From NCBI RefSeq assembly GCF_024228675.1, contig NZ_CP100461.1, positions 3,531,398-3,595,397 on the forward strand: a stretch of DNA of 64,000 nt. The letters run 5' to 3'. This DNA is from Salinigranum marinum (GTDB taxonomy: Archaea; Halobacteriota; Halobacteria; Halobacteriales; Haloferacaceae). The notes beneath the pieces were generated by a model, which worked only from the letters and a program-made list of their open reading frames with translations, did not search any database and was not told the origin of the DNA. How positions within the stretch are numbered: the first letter of the stretch is position 1; each line of letters begins with the position of its first letter. The position numbers were made by a program, and so were the translations under genes. Of this stretch, positions 51,759-60,656 are shown piece by piece.

Positions 51759-52433
51759 ATGGACGATGCCGCGCGGGTTCGCGATGCCGCGCGCGAGGCA
51801 CTGGCCGACATCGAACCGCCACGTCTCCGCGATGCACTCCACGACAGACTGGACGACGCTTCGATGGCACCGGCCGTGTTCTCGCTCCTCTGCGCCCGAG
51901 CGCTCGGCCCGGCGGTGAACGTCGACGCGATCGCGGAGCGAGCCGCCGGCGTCCAGCTCATCTACGAGGGGCTCCGGCTGACGCGGACGTTGGCGCACGA
52001 CGAACCGTGGACCACCGCCGCGGGCGACAGCGACATCGCGGCCGACCTCGAGATGCTCGCCGCGTCCGTTCTCGTCTCGCGTGGCTTCTACGTCCTCGCC
52101 CGGACGGACGCCGCCGACCACGCCGTCGAGACGGTCCGCACGTTCGGCCGCGACCAGACGCTCCGCCGCGAAGCGGGGGCCGACGCCGCCGCGCTCGACC
52201 GCAACCTCGAAGCGTCGGTGTTCGTCCTCGCGACGATCGCCGGGGCGACCGCGGTCGACGTCGACCCGCCCACGGCGCTCGTCGAGTACGCGGCCACGCT
52301 CGCACACGACGGGGGCGAACTCCCCCCGGCCACCGTCGCGCTCGCGGAGACGACCCCGGAGAGGCTCGCCGCGCTCGCGCACTCGACCGACGGAGACGGC
52401 GACCGCGTCCCGCCCTCGGCGACCGACACGTAG
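51759..52433 (+). CDS. Conserved haloarchaeal helical protein (possibly DUF7114)
   Basis: The 224-residue protein starts MDDAARVRDAAREALADIEPPRLRDALHDRLDDAS and has AAGVQLIYEGLRLTRTLAHDEPW in mid-sequence. It is helical and acidic, with no membrane segment. I recall a haloarchaeal family with this opening (DUF7114) but cannot verify it. It lies 70 nt before tRNA-Thr on the same strand. No function. Confidence 0.7.
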   Translation: MDDAARVRDAAREALADIEPPRLRDALHDRLDDASMAPAVFSLLCARALGPAVNVDAIAERAAGVQLIYEGLRLTRTLAHDEPWTTAAGDSDIAADLEMLAASVLVSRGFYVLARTDAADHAVETVRTFGRDQTLRREAGADAAALDRNLEASVFVLATIAGATAVDVDPPTALVEYAATLAHDGGELPPATVALAETTPERLAALAHSTDGDGDRVPPSATDT

Positions 52434-52503
52434 GATGCGAGACTGACGCAGGGCGCCGCCGTATCGAAACGCCTAAAGACGAATCCGGCCTACGCGAAAA
52501 CGC

Positions 52504-52575
52504 GCCTGGGTAGCTTAGCGGTAAAGCGCGTCCTTGGTAAGGACGAGAGCCCGGGTTCAAATCCCGGCCTAGGCT
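52504..52575 (+). tRNA. tRNA-Thr (anticodon GGT)
   Basis: The 72-nt cloverleaf has acceptor GCCTGGG/CCTAGGC with discriminator T52575, a D arm with TTAGCGGTAAAG, the loop TTGGTAA (anticodon GGT) between GTCC and GGAC, and the T arm CCGGGTTCAAATCCCGG. No CCA encoded, no intron. A CCTAAAGAC stretch about 30 nt upstream may be its promoter. Confidence 0.96.
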
Positions 52576-52701
52576 TGAAGCTCTTCGGTCCCGCCGACCG
52601 GGCACGGATTCTTCGACTCGTCCTCGAACTCACCAGTCAGGTCGCGACCGGCGGTCGGGGACCGACAGTTCTTAGACACGCCTTCTCCTTCACCGGGGTG
52701 T

Positions 52702-52785
52702 GGTGGGATGGCGGAGTGGACTATCGCGCCTGCCTTGAAAGCAGGTGGCCCTACGGCCTCCTGGGTTCAAATCCCAGTCCCACCG
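52702..52785 (+). tRNA. tRNA-Ser (anticodon TGA)
   Basis: The 84-nt gene has a perfect 7-bp acceptor (GGTGGGA/TCCCACC), discriminator G52785, the loop CTTGAAA (anticodon TGA) between CCTGC and GCAGG, a long variable arm (TGGCCCTACGGCC) as expected for tRNA-Ser, and the T arm CTGGGTTCAAATCCCAG. A CTTAGACAC stretch about 35 nt upstream may be the promoter. Its 3' end is partly duplicated at 52921-52942. Confidence 0.96.
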
Positions 52786-52850
52786 CGTTCTGTCGCGAAT
52801 CAGCGGCGCGGAGCTCCGTCTCCGCGCACTCGTGAGCGACTGTCGTGAAG

Positions 52851-52942
52851 ACGACTGGAGTTGAACCCTGTCGGTCGCAGCGCCCGAGCGGAGCGGGGGC
52901 GACCGTCGGACTCCGGTTCGAACCCCAGTCGTACCGCGTTCT
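52851..52942. repeat. Palindrome with a copy of the tRNA-Ser 3' end
   Basis: The left arm ACGACTGGAGTTGAAC (52851-52866) pairs with GTTCGAACCCCAGTCGT (52916-52932), with an inner pair GGTCGC (52873-52878) and GCGACC (52899-52904). The right part (52921-52942) matches the tRNA-Ser 3' end and flank (52770-52791) in 19 of 22 positions and same orientation. The order, inverted arm, GAGCG-type core, direct tRNA-end copy, is the same as after tRNA-Gly. Confidence 0.65.
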
Positions 52943-52958
52943 CCGGTGACCGGTACGC

Positions 52959-53300
52959 TCACCCGGTTTCGTCGGGACGCTCGTCGGCCGTCCGCTCGTG
53001 GACCGTCACGGCCAGCGAGCGCGCGGTCGCCACCCGTTCCACGGCGGCTTCGTTGTCGAGGCCGTCGGCGTTCTCTAGGAGCCGATGGACGTGTCCGACC
53101 CGTTCGTGGACCACCGGGCGGTCGAGGTCGCCGCGAGCGAGGTCCTCGGCGACGGCGTGCGCCTCGCCGAGCCAGACGCTCGCCGAGGGGGCGACGGGGA
53201 GTTCCTCGGTCGCGCGAAGCTCCGACGCGAGCGCCGCGAGGAGGTCGTCGAGCGAGCGGTCGTCCGCCGGGTCGTCGGTCGGTCGATCGGAGCCACTCAT
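52959..53300 (-). CDS. Small haloarchaeal helical protein
   Basis: The 113-residue acidic protein starts MSGSDRPTDDPADDRSLDDLLAALASELRATEELPVAPS and is predicted to be helical. It has no cysteines, membrane segment or known motif. I do not recognise it. Codon use fits. It ends close to the tRNA-Ser-derived palindrome. Confidence 0.6.
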   Translation of the reverse strand: MSGSDRPTDDPADDRSLDDLLAALASELRATEELPVAPSASVWLGEAHAVAEDLARGDLDRPVVHERVGHVHRLLENADGLDNEAAVERVATARSLAVTVHERTADERPDETG

Positions 53301-53376
53301 CGTCGGCCGTAGACACCGGACCGATAGGTAGCTGTCGGTGGGCCCCCACGCGGGACACCCCGACCGAGCAACTCGC

Positions 53377-53829
53377 TCAGCCGTCGGCGGACTGGTCGCT
53401 CTGTGTCCGGCACTGACGCGGAGCCTGTTCGTACCAGACCCCGAGTGAACCCTGGTCGTTGACTCGGGCCTCGACGCCGTAGCAGTCCCCCTCGCGGCCC
53501 GCGAGGTCGAACACCTTCCACGTGTTCCGGTCGTCGATCCGGACCCGGACGACGAACTCGGCCTGCTCGTCGGCCCAGGTCCGATCCAGCGGCTGGGTCG
53601 TGATCTCCCCGTCCCGCGCGGCGAGGTCGTGCGACGACCAGTGGACGAGGTCTCCGTCGCGCTCGACGATCACGTGGACGGTGTGTGCTTCGGCGTGCCA
53701 GTTCGCCACCCGGACGTACGCGAGCCGCGACGTGGACGACCCAGCGGCGGAGCCACAGCCCGCGAGTGCTCCCACCCCAAGGACGCTCACCCCGGCGAGG
53801 AGTCGGCGGCGGCTCACTCGCTCGTTCAT
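53377..53829 (-). CDS. Tat-exported lipoprotein, haloarchaeal
   Basis: The 150-residue protein has a Tat signal with twin arginine (SRRRLLAGVSVLG) and a lipobox LAGC at about 22-25, so it is exported folded and anchored by a lipid. The mature part is beta-rich (YVRVANWHAEAHTVHVIVERDGDLVHWSSHDL), resembling small haloarchaeal secreted domains with an Ig-like fold, and has two later Cys. Function unknown. Confidence 0.75.
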   Translation of the reverse strand: MNERVSRRRLLAGVSVLGVGALAGCGSAAGSSTSRLAYVRVANWHAEAHTVHVIVERDGDLVHWSSHDLAARDGEITTQPLDRTWADEQAEFVVRVRIDDRNTWKVFDLAGREGDCYGVEARVNDQGSLGVWYEQAPRQCRTQSDQSADG

Positions 53830-53951
53830 ACGTCTCTCTCCGCCCAGTCGAAGATAAGTCTACGTCAGACAAATTCTGTTCCGTTGTAACGTCTCCCCGG
53901 CGGTCACGACCACAGCGACGGCGGACGAGGCGATCGCTCCCACTGGGCGGC

Positions 53952-54602
53952 CTACGCGACGGTGAAGCCCTCGGCCGTGAGCGCCGACTCGACGGCGGTG
54001 AACAGCCGCTGTCGGAGCTCGTCGTCGAGCGCGCCGACGGGGGCGTCCTCCTTCCACGGGGTCACGTCGCGGTCGGTCCCGTCCTCGACGTACCGGTAGC
54101 GGAGGCCGTACCTCTGACCGTTGTTCCCGTAGGCGACGACCGTCACGTACGGCCGGCCGCGGTAGATCACACCGGTGTCGTCGGCGTCGGGGTCGTACGC
54201 GTCCCAGCTCCCGACGGCGTGAACCGCGACCCGCGCGAACTCCGAGAGGTTCGTCGCGTAGTTGCCGACGACGAGCCCGCGTTCGACCCGGTCGCGGTCG
54301 AACTCGCGCCGGTCACCGCTCTTGGTGTGCTCGCCGACGACCCGGGTCGGGGTGATCTCCGTCACCCGCCACTCGGCGATGCGGGGCGAGGAGACGTCGG
54401 CGTCGGCGTCCTTGAGGTGGTCGCCGACGTGGACGCCGAAGTAGACGGGTTGGCCGGCCCGCCACTCGACGTACACCTCGTCGGGACGACGGTGGACGAG
54501 CGCCTCCTGGCCCTGGATGGTCTGTCGCTCGATGCTGAACCCGTCGTCCCCGAGCGGCCGCCGTCGGCCGTCTCCCGGCGCATCGCTCGTCGTCGGTGCC
54601 AT
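53952..54602 (-). CDS. Uncharacterised haloarchaeal protein
   Basis: The 216-residue soluble protein looks beta-rich in the middle (EALVHRRPDEVYVEWRAGQPVYFGVHVGDHL, EWRVTEITPTRVVGEHTKSGDRREF). It has no motif that I recognise and no membrane segment. It lies between the Tat lipoprotein and the Nmad3-like operon on the same strand; gaps of about 80-120 nt do not suggest one transcript. Confidence 0.6.
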   Translation of the reverse strand: MAPTTSDAPGDGRRRPLGDDGFSIERQTIQGQEALVHRRPDEVYVEWRAGQPVYFGVHVGDHLKDADADVSSPRIAEWRVTEITPTRVVGEHTKSGDRREFDRDRVERGLVVGNYATNLSEFARVAVHAVGSWDAYDPDADDTGVIYRGRPYVTVVAYGNNGQRYGLRYRYVEDGTDRDVTPWKEDAPVGALDDELRQRLFTAVESALTAEGFTVA

Positions 54603-54685
54603 GGGACAGACACGCTCGCTGACGGCTTAACATTTCGCGCGAACGGCACGCACAAACGGCCGCTCGCGGCCCGCTCGCGGCCGGA

Positions 54686-55411
54686 TCAGTCGGTTCGGTG
54701 TGCCGCGATGCGGTCGCGGAGCCGGCCGGTCGCGTCGGCGTCGAACCACAGCCGACGCCGCCACCACGGTCCCTTGCCCGAGTCGTTCGACAGCGCCGTC
54801 ACGAGCTCGTTCGGGGTGGTTCCGCCCGCGGGCGCGGAGAGGGGGACCGCGCGGTCGTACAGCGCCGAGCGCCCGTCGCCGGCGACGAGCACCTTCGCGT
54901 CGAACGGATCGCGGCGGACGTGCGCGTTGGTCGCGAAGCGGTCGCGTTCCGCCGGCGGGAGCGACGCGTACTCGTCGCCGGTCACGGCGCGTTCGACCCG
55001 AAACTCGCCGATGAGGTACGCACCCCAGTCGGGGACGACCCACTCCGCGGCCGCGGCCGGGTCACCGTGCAGGGAGAGCGTCGCGTAGAACAGCAGAATG
55101 TCGCCGGGTTCGAGCCGCGACAGCGGCCCGGCTTTCACCCCGTGTTCGTCGCCGTACGTGTACGTCGAACAGAACGGGTAGCCGGCGAACGACGGGTCGA
55201 GGTGGACCGGCAGATCGAAGAACCGGTCGGGGAGGTCGAACCGCAGGTGAGGATCGAGGTCGGCGTACGTCGGCACCGCCTCGGTCGTCGGCTGTCGCTC
55301 CGGGATCGGAACGTACTCGAAGCGGCCGTCGGGGTAGATCGGGCCGCGGACGCCCGGGAGGTTCGTGTTCGCGCCGACGTTGATCGCGATGGCCCGCGGG
55401 CTCCGGCTCAC
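54686..55411 (-). CDS. Nmad3-like putative nucleotide-modification protein
   Basis: The 241-residue protein has the Nmad3-like stretches INVGANTNLPGVRGPIYPDGRFEYVPIPE near the start, FCSTYTYGDEHGVKAGPLSRLEPGDILLFYATLSL in the middle and AYLIGEFRVERAVTG. The Nmad families were defined from their association with modified-base systems in phages and bacteria. I set the start at GTG 55411, which overlaps the stop of the upstream gene by 4 nt (GTGA); the longer frame would add 24 residues of unlikely sequence. No other modification genes are adjacent. Confidence 0.72.
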   Translation of the reverse strand: MSRSPRAIAINVGANTNLPGVRGPIYPDGRFEYVPIPERQPTTEAVPTYADLDPHLRFDLPDRFFDLPVHLDPSFAGYPFCSTYTYGDEHGVKAGPLSRLEPGDILLFYATLSLHGDPAAAAEWVVPDWGAYLIGEFRVERAVTGDEYASLPPAERDRFATNAHVRRDPFDAKVLVAGDGRSALYDRAVPLSAPAGGTTPNELVTALSNDSGKGPWWRRRLWFDADATGRLRDRIAAHRTD

Positions 55412-55794
55412 AGCTCGCGCGCGCAGTTCCAACAGAGCGTGAACGTCTCGTCGGACTCGTTTTCGACGCCGCAGTGCCGACACCGGCGGCTTCCGGCGCT
55501 CGTTCGGGCCGGCTCGGTCGCGGCGTGTTGGTCACTCCGCGGCCACGCGTCCAAGGACCGGGGCGGGACCGCTCCCCCGTCGGCGTCCTCACCCGTCCGC
55601 GACGGCCCGTTCGATTGCGACGGGTTCGAGCCGGAGGAGCCGCTGGACCAGGAGGAGTCGCGGTCGTTCTCGCCGAACGGCGTGCCGACGCGTCGCGTCA
55701 CCGACCCCCCGTTGTTGAGGAGGTAGCGGTAGACGAGCAACTGCAGGAGCGTCAGTCCGACCGCGTACACGACGATCCACCCCCAGACGTCCAT
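55408..55794 (-). CDS. DUF7577-like protein: membrane helix plus C-terminal zinc ribbon
   Basis: The 128-residue protein has one N-terminal membrane helix (about 5-22, WGWIVVYAVGLTLLQLLVY), a long Ser/Gly/Asp-rich linker and a C-terminal CRHCGVENESDETFTLCWNC zinc ribbon (two CxxC pairs). It overlaps the Nmad3-like start by 4 nt, so the two are translationally coupled. A GTG one codon upstream (55797) is also possible. The zinc ribbon faces the cytoplasm in the predicted topology. Confidence 0.72.
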   Translation of the reverse strand: MDVWGWIVVYAVGLTLLQLLVYRYLLNNGGSVTRRVGTPFGENDRDSSWSSGSSGSNPSQSNGPSRTGEDADGGAVPPRSLDAWPRSDQHAATEPARTSAGSRRCRHCGVENESDETFTLCWNCAREL

Positions 55795-55911
55795 CACCGT
55801 GTGGTATGGTGTCAGTACACTTGATTCTTCGGACGGACGGCCGAGAGTGTCGAGCGGAGCGACAGCTACCCGGCGTGTGACAGTGTTTCGACCGGTTCCC
55901 CACCGGTCCGT

Positions 55912-56823
55912 TCAGTCCGATCCCGACGACGGTGAGCCGCGGTCGCGTCCGAACTCGTCGAAGACGTCGAGGCTGTCGGGCAGGTCGTACTCGATCTGCC
56001 GTTCCGTCTTACGGTTCTCCCCGCCCGCGTCGAGCGGATCGGCGACGTCCTCCCAGCCGGGTTTGATCTTCACGCTTTTCGCGGGCGAACCGACCGCGAT
56101 GTGGTGGTCGGGGACGTCGCCGCGGACGATGGCCTTCGCGCCGACGATGGCGTTCTTGCCCACGCGAGCGCCCGCCGTGACCATCGAGTCGTAAGTGACG
56201 CGGGCGTCGTCGTCGACGATCGTGTGGTAGTTCTCCACCTGGGTCTGGTCGACCACGTCGTGGTCGTGGCTGTACACGTGGGCGCTGTCGGAGATCGAGA
56301 CGCGGTCGCCGATCGTGAGCTTCCCGCGGTCGTCGAGGTGGACGTCGTCGTGGATGACCGTGTTGTCCCCGACCGTGATGTTGTGGCCGTAAGTGAACGT
56401 GATGTCTTTGAAGAAGCGGCAGTCCTCGCCCACGTCCTCGAAGAGGTGTTCGGCGAGCATCTGCCGGAACCGCAGGGCGAACGCGACGTTGTCGGCCATC
56501 GGCGTCGCGTCGAACTGTCGCCAGAGCCACTGGAGGTACTTCGACCGCTTGAACGCCTTCTCGTCCTTCTCGGCGTAGTACTCGGATTCGAGCGTCGCGT
56601 TGCACGGATCGTACCCCTGCAGGCGGACGCGCTCGGCCGCCGAGATCGACTCCCCCGACTGCCACCGCTCGTACGCCTCGCGGTCGCCGAACAGGTCGAT
56701 GAGGACGTCTTTGACGACCTCACACGTTTCCTCGTCCGATGAGAGTCGCTCGTCGACCTCGGCGATGAACGCTCTGACCCCCTCCTCGGCGATGGGGGGA
56801 AGAGACACGTGGCGCTTTGTCAT
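55912..56823 (-). CDS. Hexapeptide-repeat (LbH) acyltransferase
   Basis: The 303-residue protein has an N-terminal helical domain (about 1-140) and a left-handed beta-helix (about 150-260) with hexapeptide-like turns (FTYGHNITVGDNTVIHDDVHLDDRGKLTIGDRVSISDSAHVYSHDHDVV) and the acceptor His loops. The layout resembles maltose/galactoside O-acetyltransferases. ATG 56823 (MTKRHVSLPPIAEEGV) is chosen over the 19-codon longer frame. Divergent from GH68 with a 126-nt gap, so joint control and sugar acetylation are plausible inferences. Confidence 0.82.
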   Translation of the reverse strand: MTKRHVSLPPIAEEGVRAFIAEVDERLSSDEETCEVVKDVLIDLFGDREAYERWQSGESISAAERVRLQGYDPCNATLESEYYAEKDEKAFKRSKYLQWLWRQFDATPMADNVAFALRFRQMLAEHLFEDVGEDCRFFKDITFTYGHNITVGDNTVIHDDVHLDDRGKLTIGDRVSISDSAHVYSHDHDVVDQTQVENYHTIVDDDARVTYDSMVTAGARVGKNAIVGAKAIVRGDVPDHHIAVGSPAKSVKIKPGWEDVADPLDAGGENRKTERQIEYDLPDSLDVFDEFGRDRGSPSSGSD

Positions 56824-56917
56824 CGTCGTTCGTTTGCTGCCATCGCTCAAATGGATTTGGATGTGCGAACCACCCGTCAAAGCGTCCGTCGTCGTGGCTC
56901 ACGACCGAAGTAGTGGT

Positions 56918-56927
56918 CTATTTTTAT
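56918..56927 (+). promoter_or_regulatory. TATA box of the GH68 gene
   Basis: CTATTTTTAT is centred 27 nt before ATG 56950 and chooses that ATG over an in-frame ATG at 56926 that overlaps the box. Confidence 0.6.
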
Positions 56928-56949
56928 GGGCGTCGTCGACGCAGTCACA

Positions 56950-58263
56950 ATGAGCGATCCGTCACGCGACACGGCCGCCTGGACGCGCGACCACGCCGCC
57001 GGACTCTCCCGCACCGATCGAAACACTGCACCGATCATCTACCCGCCGGATCGACGGACCGACCCCGACAACCACCTCTGGGACACGTGGCTGCTCCGAA
57101 CCCCGGCGGGCGAGATCGCCGACGTGGACGGCTACCGCGTCGTCGTCGCGCTCACCGCCTCGAACGACCTCCTTCCCGGCAAGCGCCACGACGTCGCGAC
57201 GCACCGCTTTTACTACTCGACCGACGGACGGAACTGGACCCCGGGGGGGTGCGTCTTCGGCGATTCCGTCCCCCTCGGCTCCCGACAGTGGGCGGGTTCG
57301 GCGATCTACGACCCCGAAACCGGTGACGTCTCGCTGTACTACACCGCCGCCGGGCACCGCGGCGAGGACGCGCTCTCGTACACGCAACGCCTCGCGGTCG
57401 CCCACGGGGGCTCCGCCCGCACCACCGCCGACGGCGTCCGGTTCGAGGGGCCGTGGACGCACAAGACGCTCGCCCGTCCCGACGGCGAGTGGTACGAGCG
57501 CGAGGAGCAGTCCCGGGGGATGATCTACACGTTCCGCGACCCGTGGTACTTCGAGGACCCCGAGACCGACGAGGCGTATCTGCTGTTCGAGGGGAACACG
57601 CCCATCCCCGAGGGCTCGAAAGCGTGCGGCGGCGACCCCGAACAGCAGGCGTTCAACGGCTCGGTCGGGATCGCACGGGCCTCGAAGACCGACCCGACGG
57701 CCTGCGAACTCCTGCCGCCGCTCGTCGACGCCGTCTGCGTCAACCAGGAACTCGAACGGCCCCACGTCGTCTACCGCGACGGCACGTACTACCTGTTCGT
57801 CGCTAGCCATCGACACACGTTCGCGCCGGGGATCGACGGCTACGACGCCCTCTACGGCTTCGCCGCCGACGCGCTGTTCGGCCCGTACGAACCGCTGAAC
57901 GGCTCGGGACTCGTCCTCACGAACCCCGCGAACGCGCCGTTCCAGGCGTACTCGTGGCTCGCGTACGGCCACTGCGAGGAGATCCTCGTCACCTCCTTTC
58001 TCAACTACCTCGACTACGACCGCCCCAGCCTCGACGACGTGGCGTATCTGCCCGAGGACGAGCAGTTCCGCCGGTTCGGCGGGACGCTCGCGCCGACGGT
58101 TCGGCTGGGCGTCGACGGACTCGACACCCGGGTTCGTGGGACGCTCGACCACGGCCACCTCCCGACCGCCGAGGAGGCCCTCCCCGAGACCGAGGACGAG
58201 CGGATCGCGCGGCTTCGCGGCGCTGACGGCGACGAGGAGCGCCCCGGCTACGGCGCTCGGTAA
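56950..58263 (+). CDS. Glycoside hydrolase family 68 fructosyltransferase (levansucrase/inulosucrase)
   Basis: The 437-residue protein has the five-bladed propeller motifs of GH68: the nucleophile Asp45 in LWDTW (43-47), QWAGSA 113-118, the stabilising Asp197 in FRDP, and Glu269 in ELERPH as general acid/base. It splits sucrose and transfers fructose, building levan or inulin type fructans, or hydrolyses it. No signal peptide is present, although known levansucrases are mostly secreted. It stands next to a GH32 fructosidase and a hexapeptide acyltransferase. Confidence 0.93.
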   Translation: MSDPSRDTAAWTRDHAAGLSRTDRNTAPIIYPPDRRTDPDNHLWDTWLLRTPAGEIADVDGYRVVVALTASNDLLPGKRHDVATHRFYYSTDGRNWTPGGCVFGDSVPLGSRQWAGSAIYDPETGDVSLYYTAAGHRGEDALSYTQRLAVAHGGSARTTADGVRFEGPWTHKTLARPDGEWYEREEQSRGMIYTFRDPWYFEDPETDEAYLLFEGNTPIPEGSKACGGDPEQQAFNGSVGIARASKTDPTACELLPPLVDAVCVNQELERPHVVYRDGTYYLFVASHRHTFAPGIDGYDALYGFAADALFGPYEPLNGSGLVLTNPANAPFQAYSWLAYGHCEEILVTSFLNYLDYDRPSLDDVAYLPEDEQFRRFGGTLAPTVRLGVDGLDTRVRGTLDHGHLPTAEEALPETEDERIARLRGADGDEERPGYGAR

Positions 58264-58351
58264 CGGCCTCGACAGGAGTGGTCGTCGTCCGTGTGAGCGG
58301 CCGTCGGCGTCCGTGTCGGTGACGTAGGTACGCCGCCGATCGTGTTCGCAC

Positions 58352-60565
58352 CTAGAACGCGCCGCCCAGTTCCCACGCCTCGCCGTCGACCGTCACCGCC
58401 CCGTCACGGGCGAGGAGGGAGACGCCGTCGGCGTCGGCGCGCGTTGGGTAGACGCGCGAGGTCAGACAGCGCGACCCGTTCGCGAACAGTTCGAGCACCG
58501 AGCCGTCGACGAACACCCGGAGCGACAGGTCGCGGTCCGCCGACTCGGTCGCCTCGTGTTCCGCTCGACCGCCGTCGGCGACCGACGCCCGTCCGCCGGC
58601 GACCTTCCCCGTCCCGCCGAGCGGCAGGCGCTGGTCGCCCTCCTCGGCGGCGTGGCCGTGACTGCTCCCCGACCGGTCGACCACCACCTCGTCGCCGGCC
58701 CACCGGACGACGGTTCGTTCGGTGCGCGCCGGCGACTCGAACAGCACGAGCTCGAACGTCGCGTCGGCCTCCCTGCTGACCGTCAGGTCGAGCTCGTACG
58801 CGTTGCCCGACAGCGGAAGCGCCCGCCGCTCGCCGGCCGCGAGGTCGACCGACGCCGGGACGCCCTCGGTTCGGAGCGCCGCCAACTCGGCTGCCGGTCG
58901 CTGTCGGAGCCGGCCCTCGTCGTCGAGGTCGACCACGCGGGGGAGGCTCATGACGCCGGACCAGCCGGCGTGCCACTGCGCCTCGACGCCGCGGGCCTCG
59001 GGCAGCCACGCCCACAGCAGCCGCCGACCGTCGGCGTCGGTCATCGTCTGTGGGGCGTAGAAGTCGCCGTGGTCGAGGAGACCGTGCTCCTCGACGAGAA
59101 AGCCCGGACTCGTCAGATCCGCGGAGCCGAGGAAGTACTGCACGTCCGCGTAGTTCGAGACGTGCAGGAGCTGTTTCGCGCCGAAGTCGAGCAGTTCGGG
59201 GCACTCCCAGACGGGGCCGGCACCCTCCCAGTCGCCCGTCAGCAGCGGGCCGACGTACTCCCACTCGTCGAGGCGCGCCCCCCGGTAGAGCAGGGCGGTG
59301 CCGCCGACGTCGGCCACGCCCGAGCCGATGAGGTGGTACCACGTCCCTCCCTCGCGCCAGACGCAGTGGTCGCGGAACTCCGCCTCCCAGTGGTCGGTCG
59401 CGAGGATCTCCAGGTCGTTCGGCGCGGCCTCGATGATCGGGTTGTCAGCGTGTTTGTGCCAGGTAGAGAGGTCGTCGCGCTCGGCCGTCGCGAGACACGG
59501 GAGCTGTCGGCGACCCCGGCCGCCCGTGTACAGAAGCCGCATCGTCCCGTCGTCGTCGACGGCACAGCCGGACCAGCAGCCGTCGCGGTCCGGCCCGTCG
59601 GGATCGGGCGTGAGCGCGACCGGTTCGTCCTGCCAGTGGACGAGGTCCTCGCTCGTCGCGTGGCCCCAGTGGATCGTTCCGTGGGCGGGGCCCGCGGGGT
59701 TGTACTGGTAGAACAGGTGGTAGACCCCGTCGTGGTGGACGAGGCCGTTCGGGTCGTTCAGCCAGTTCGCGGGGGGGCAGACGTGGTAGCGTGGTCGGTG
59801 GTGGTCGTCGTCGAGCGACCGGCGGAGTCGGTCGAACCCCTCGCGCGTGTCGGGCCGGTCGGTGAACGTCGGCGCGCGGTCCCCGCCGAGCGTGACGAGG
59901 AGGTTGCCGACGAACCGCTCCTGGTTCGCGGCGCACTCGAAGTCGCGGGCGTGGGCGAACGAGAGGCCGACGCCCGCGCCGATCACCCGACCGGCGCCGA
60001 CGTGCCACTCGACGAGCGGCTTCCGGTCGACGAGGTAGTCGTCGCCGCGGAGGCCGGCTGCGAGGACGACGCCGTCGGCGGGGACGAGGCGCTCGTACCG
60101 GGCGAACGCCGTGTCGGCGTCCGCCGCGCGGGTGTGGACAGGGAGGTCGTCGAACGTCTCGAACGCGGGGTGGTCGCGGTGGACGGCCTTCGCGAGATAG
60201 CCGACCCGAGCCGGCGCTGTCTCGTGGCCGGTCGCGTCGGGGGCGACGGGGTCGATCCCCAGATCGGCGACGGCCGACAGCGCGTGGAGCGTCAGGAGCA
60301 GGCCGCCGCCGCGCTCGAGATAGTCGTCGAACGGGGCGGCACAGGCGTCGAGGACACCCGGGGCGTCCTCCCAGTCGAGGGGGCGGTCGCGGTGCCACCA
60401 GCAGACGTCGTACGCGGCGAGGTCGACGTCGCCGGCGGCGACGGCCGCGAGGTCGACGCGGCCGACGGCACCGCCGGTCGCCTCGAGGGAGTCGTACGCT
60501 GCCGTCTGCTCCGGCGTTCGCTCCCCGAGCGCGAGGGTCGCGACGCGGAGCCCGGACAGGTTCAT
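58352..60565 (-). CDS. Glycoside hydrolase family 32 fructosidase with N-terminal GATase-like domain
   Basis: The 737-residue protein has an N-terminal domain (about 1-230) resembling class I glutamine amidotransferase/ThuA-like folds ([22 protein letters not shown]), then the GH32 propeller: WLNDPNG 268-274 (Asp271 nucleophile), FRDH 397-400 where most relatives have FRDP, ECPELL 454-459 (Glu454 acid/base), and a C-terminal beta-sandwich. It should hydrolyse fructans or sucrose. No signal peptide, so it is probably cytoplasmic like its GH68 neighbour. It ends convergently 88 nt from it. Confidence 0.92.
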   Translation of the reverse strand: MNLSGLRVATLALGERTPEQTAAYDSLEATGGAVGRVDLAAVAAGDVDLAAYDVCWWHRDRPLDWEDAPGVLDACAAPFDDYLERGGGLLLTLHALSAVADLGIDPVAPDATGHETAPARVGYLAKAVHRDHPAFETFDDLPVHTRAADADTAFARYERLVPADGVVLAAGLRGDDYLVDRKPLVEWHVGAGRVIGAGVGLSFAHARDFECAANQERFVGNLLVTLGGDRAPTFTDRPDTREGFDRLRRSLDDDHHRPRYHVCPPANWLNDPNGLVHHDGVYHLFYQYNPAGPAHGTIHWGHATSEDLVHWQDEPVALTPDPDGPDRDGCWSGCAVDDDGTMRLLYTGGRGRRQLPCLATAERDDLSTWHKHADNPIIEAAPNDLEILATDHWEAEFRDHCVWREGGTWYHLIGSGVADVGGTALLYRGARLDEWEYVGPLLTGDWEGAGPVWECPELLDFGAKQLLHVSNYADVQYFLGSADLTSPGFLVEEHGLLDHGDFYAPQTMTDADGRRLLWAWLPEARGVEAQWHAGWSGVMSLPRVVDLDDEGRLRQRPAAELAALRTEGVPASVDLAAGERRALPLSGNAYELDLTVSREADATFELVLFESPARTERTVVRWAGDEVVVDRSGSSHGHAAEEGDQRLPLGGTGKVAGGRASVADGGRAEHEATESADRDLSLRVFVDGSVLELFANGSRCLTSRVYPTRADADGVSLLARDGAVTVDGEAWELGGAF

Positions 60566-60656
60566 AGCGCCGTCTCCGTGGGGTGGGTGAAAAAACGCTT
60601 GCTTCGGCGCTAGATTCGTCGACGCTTCCGCCCGGCCCACGGCCGGAGACGAGGGG

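Noticed and set aside
52850-52940. Fourth tRNA gene near tRNA-Ser
   Set aside because: It has a T-arm-like end on both sides but no anticodon arm or D arm; it is a palindrome, not a cloverleaf.
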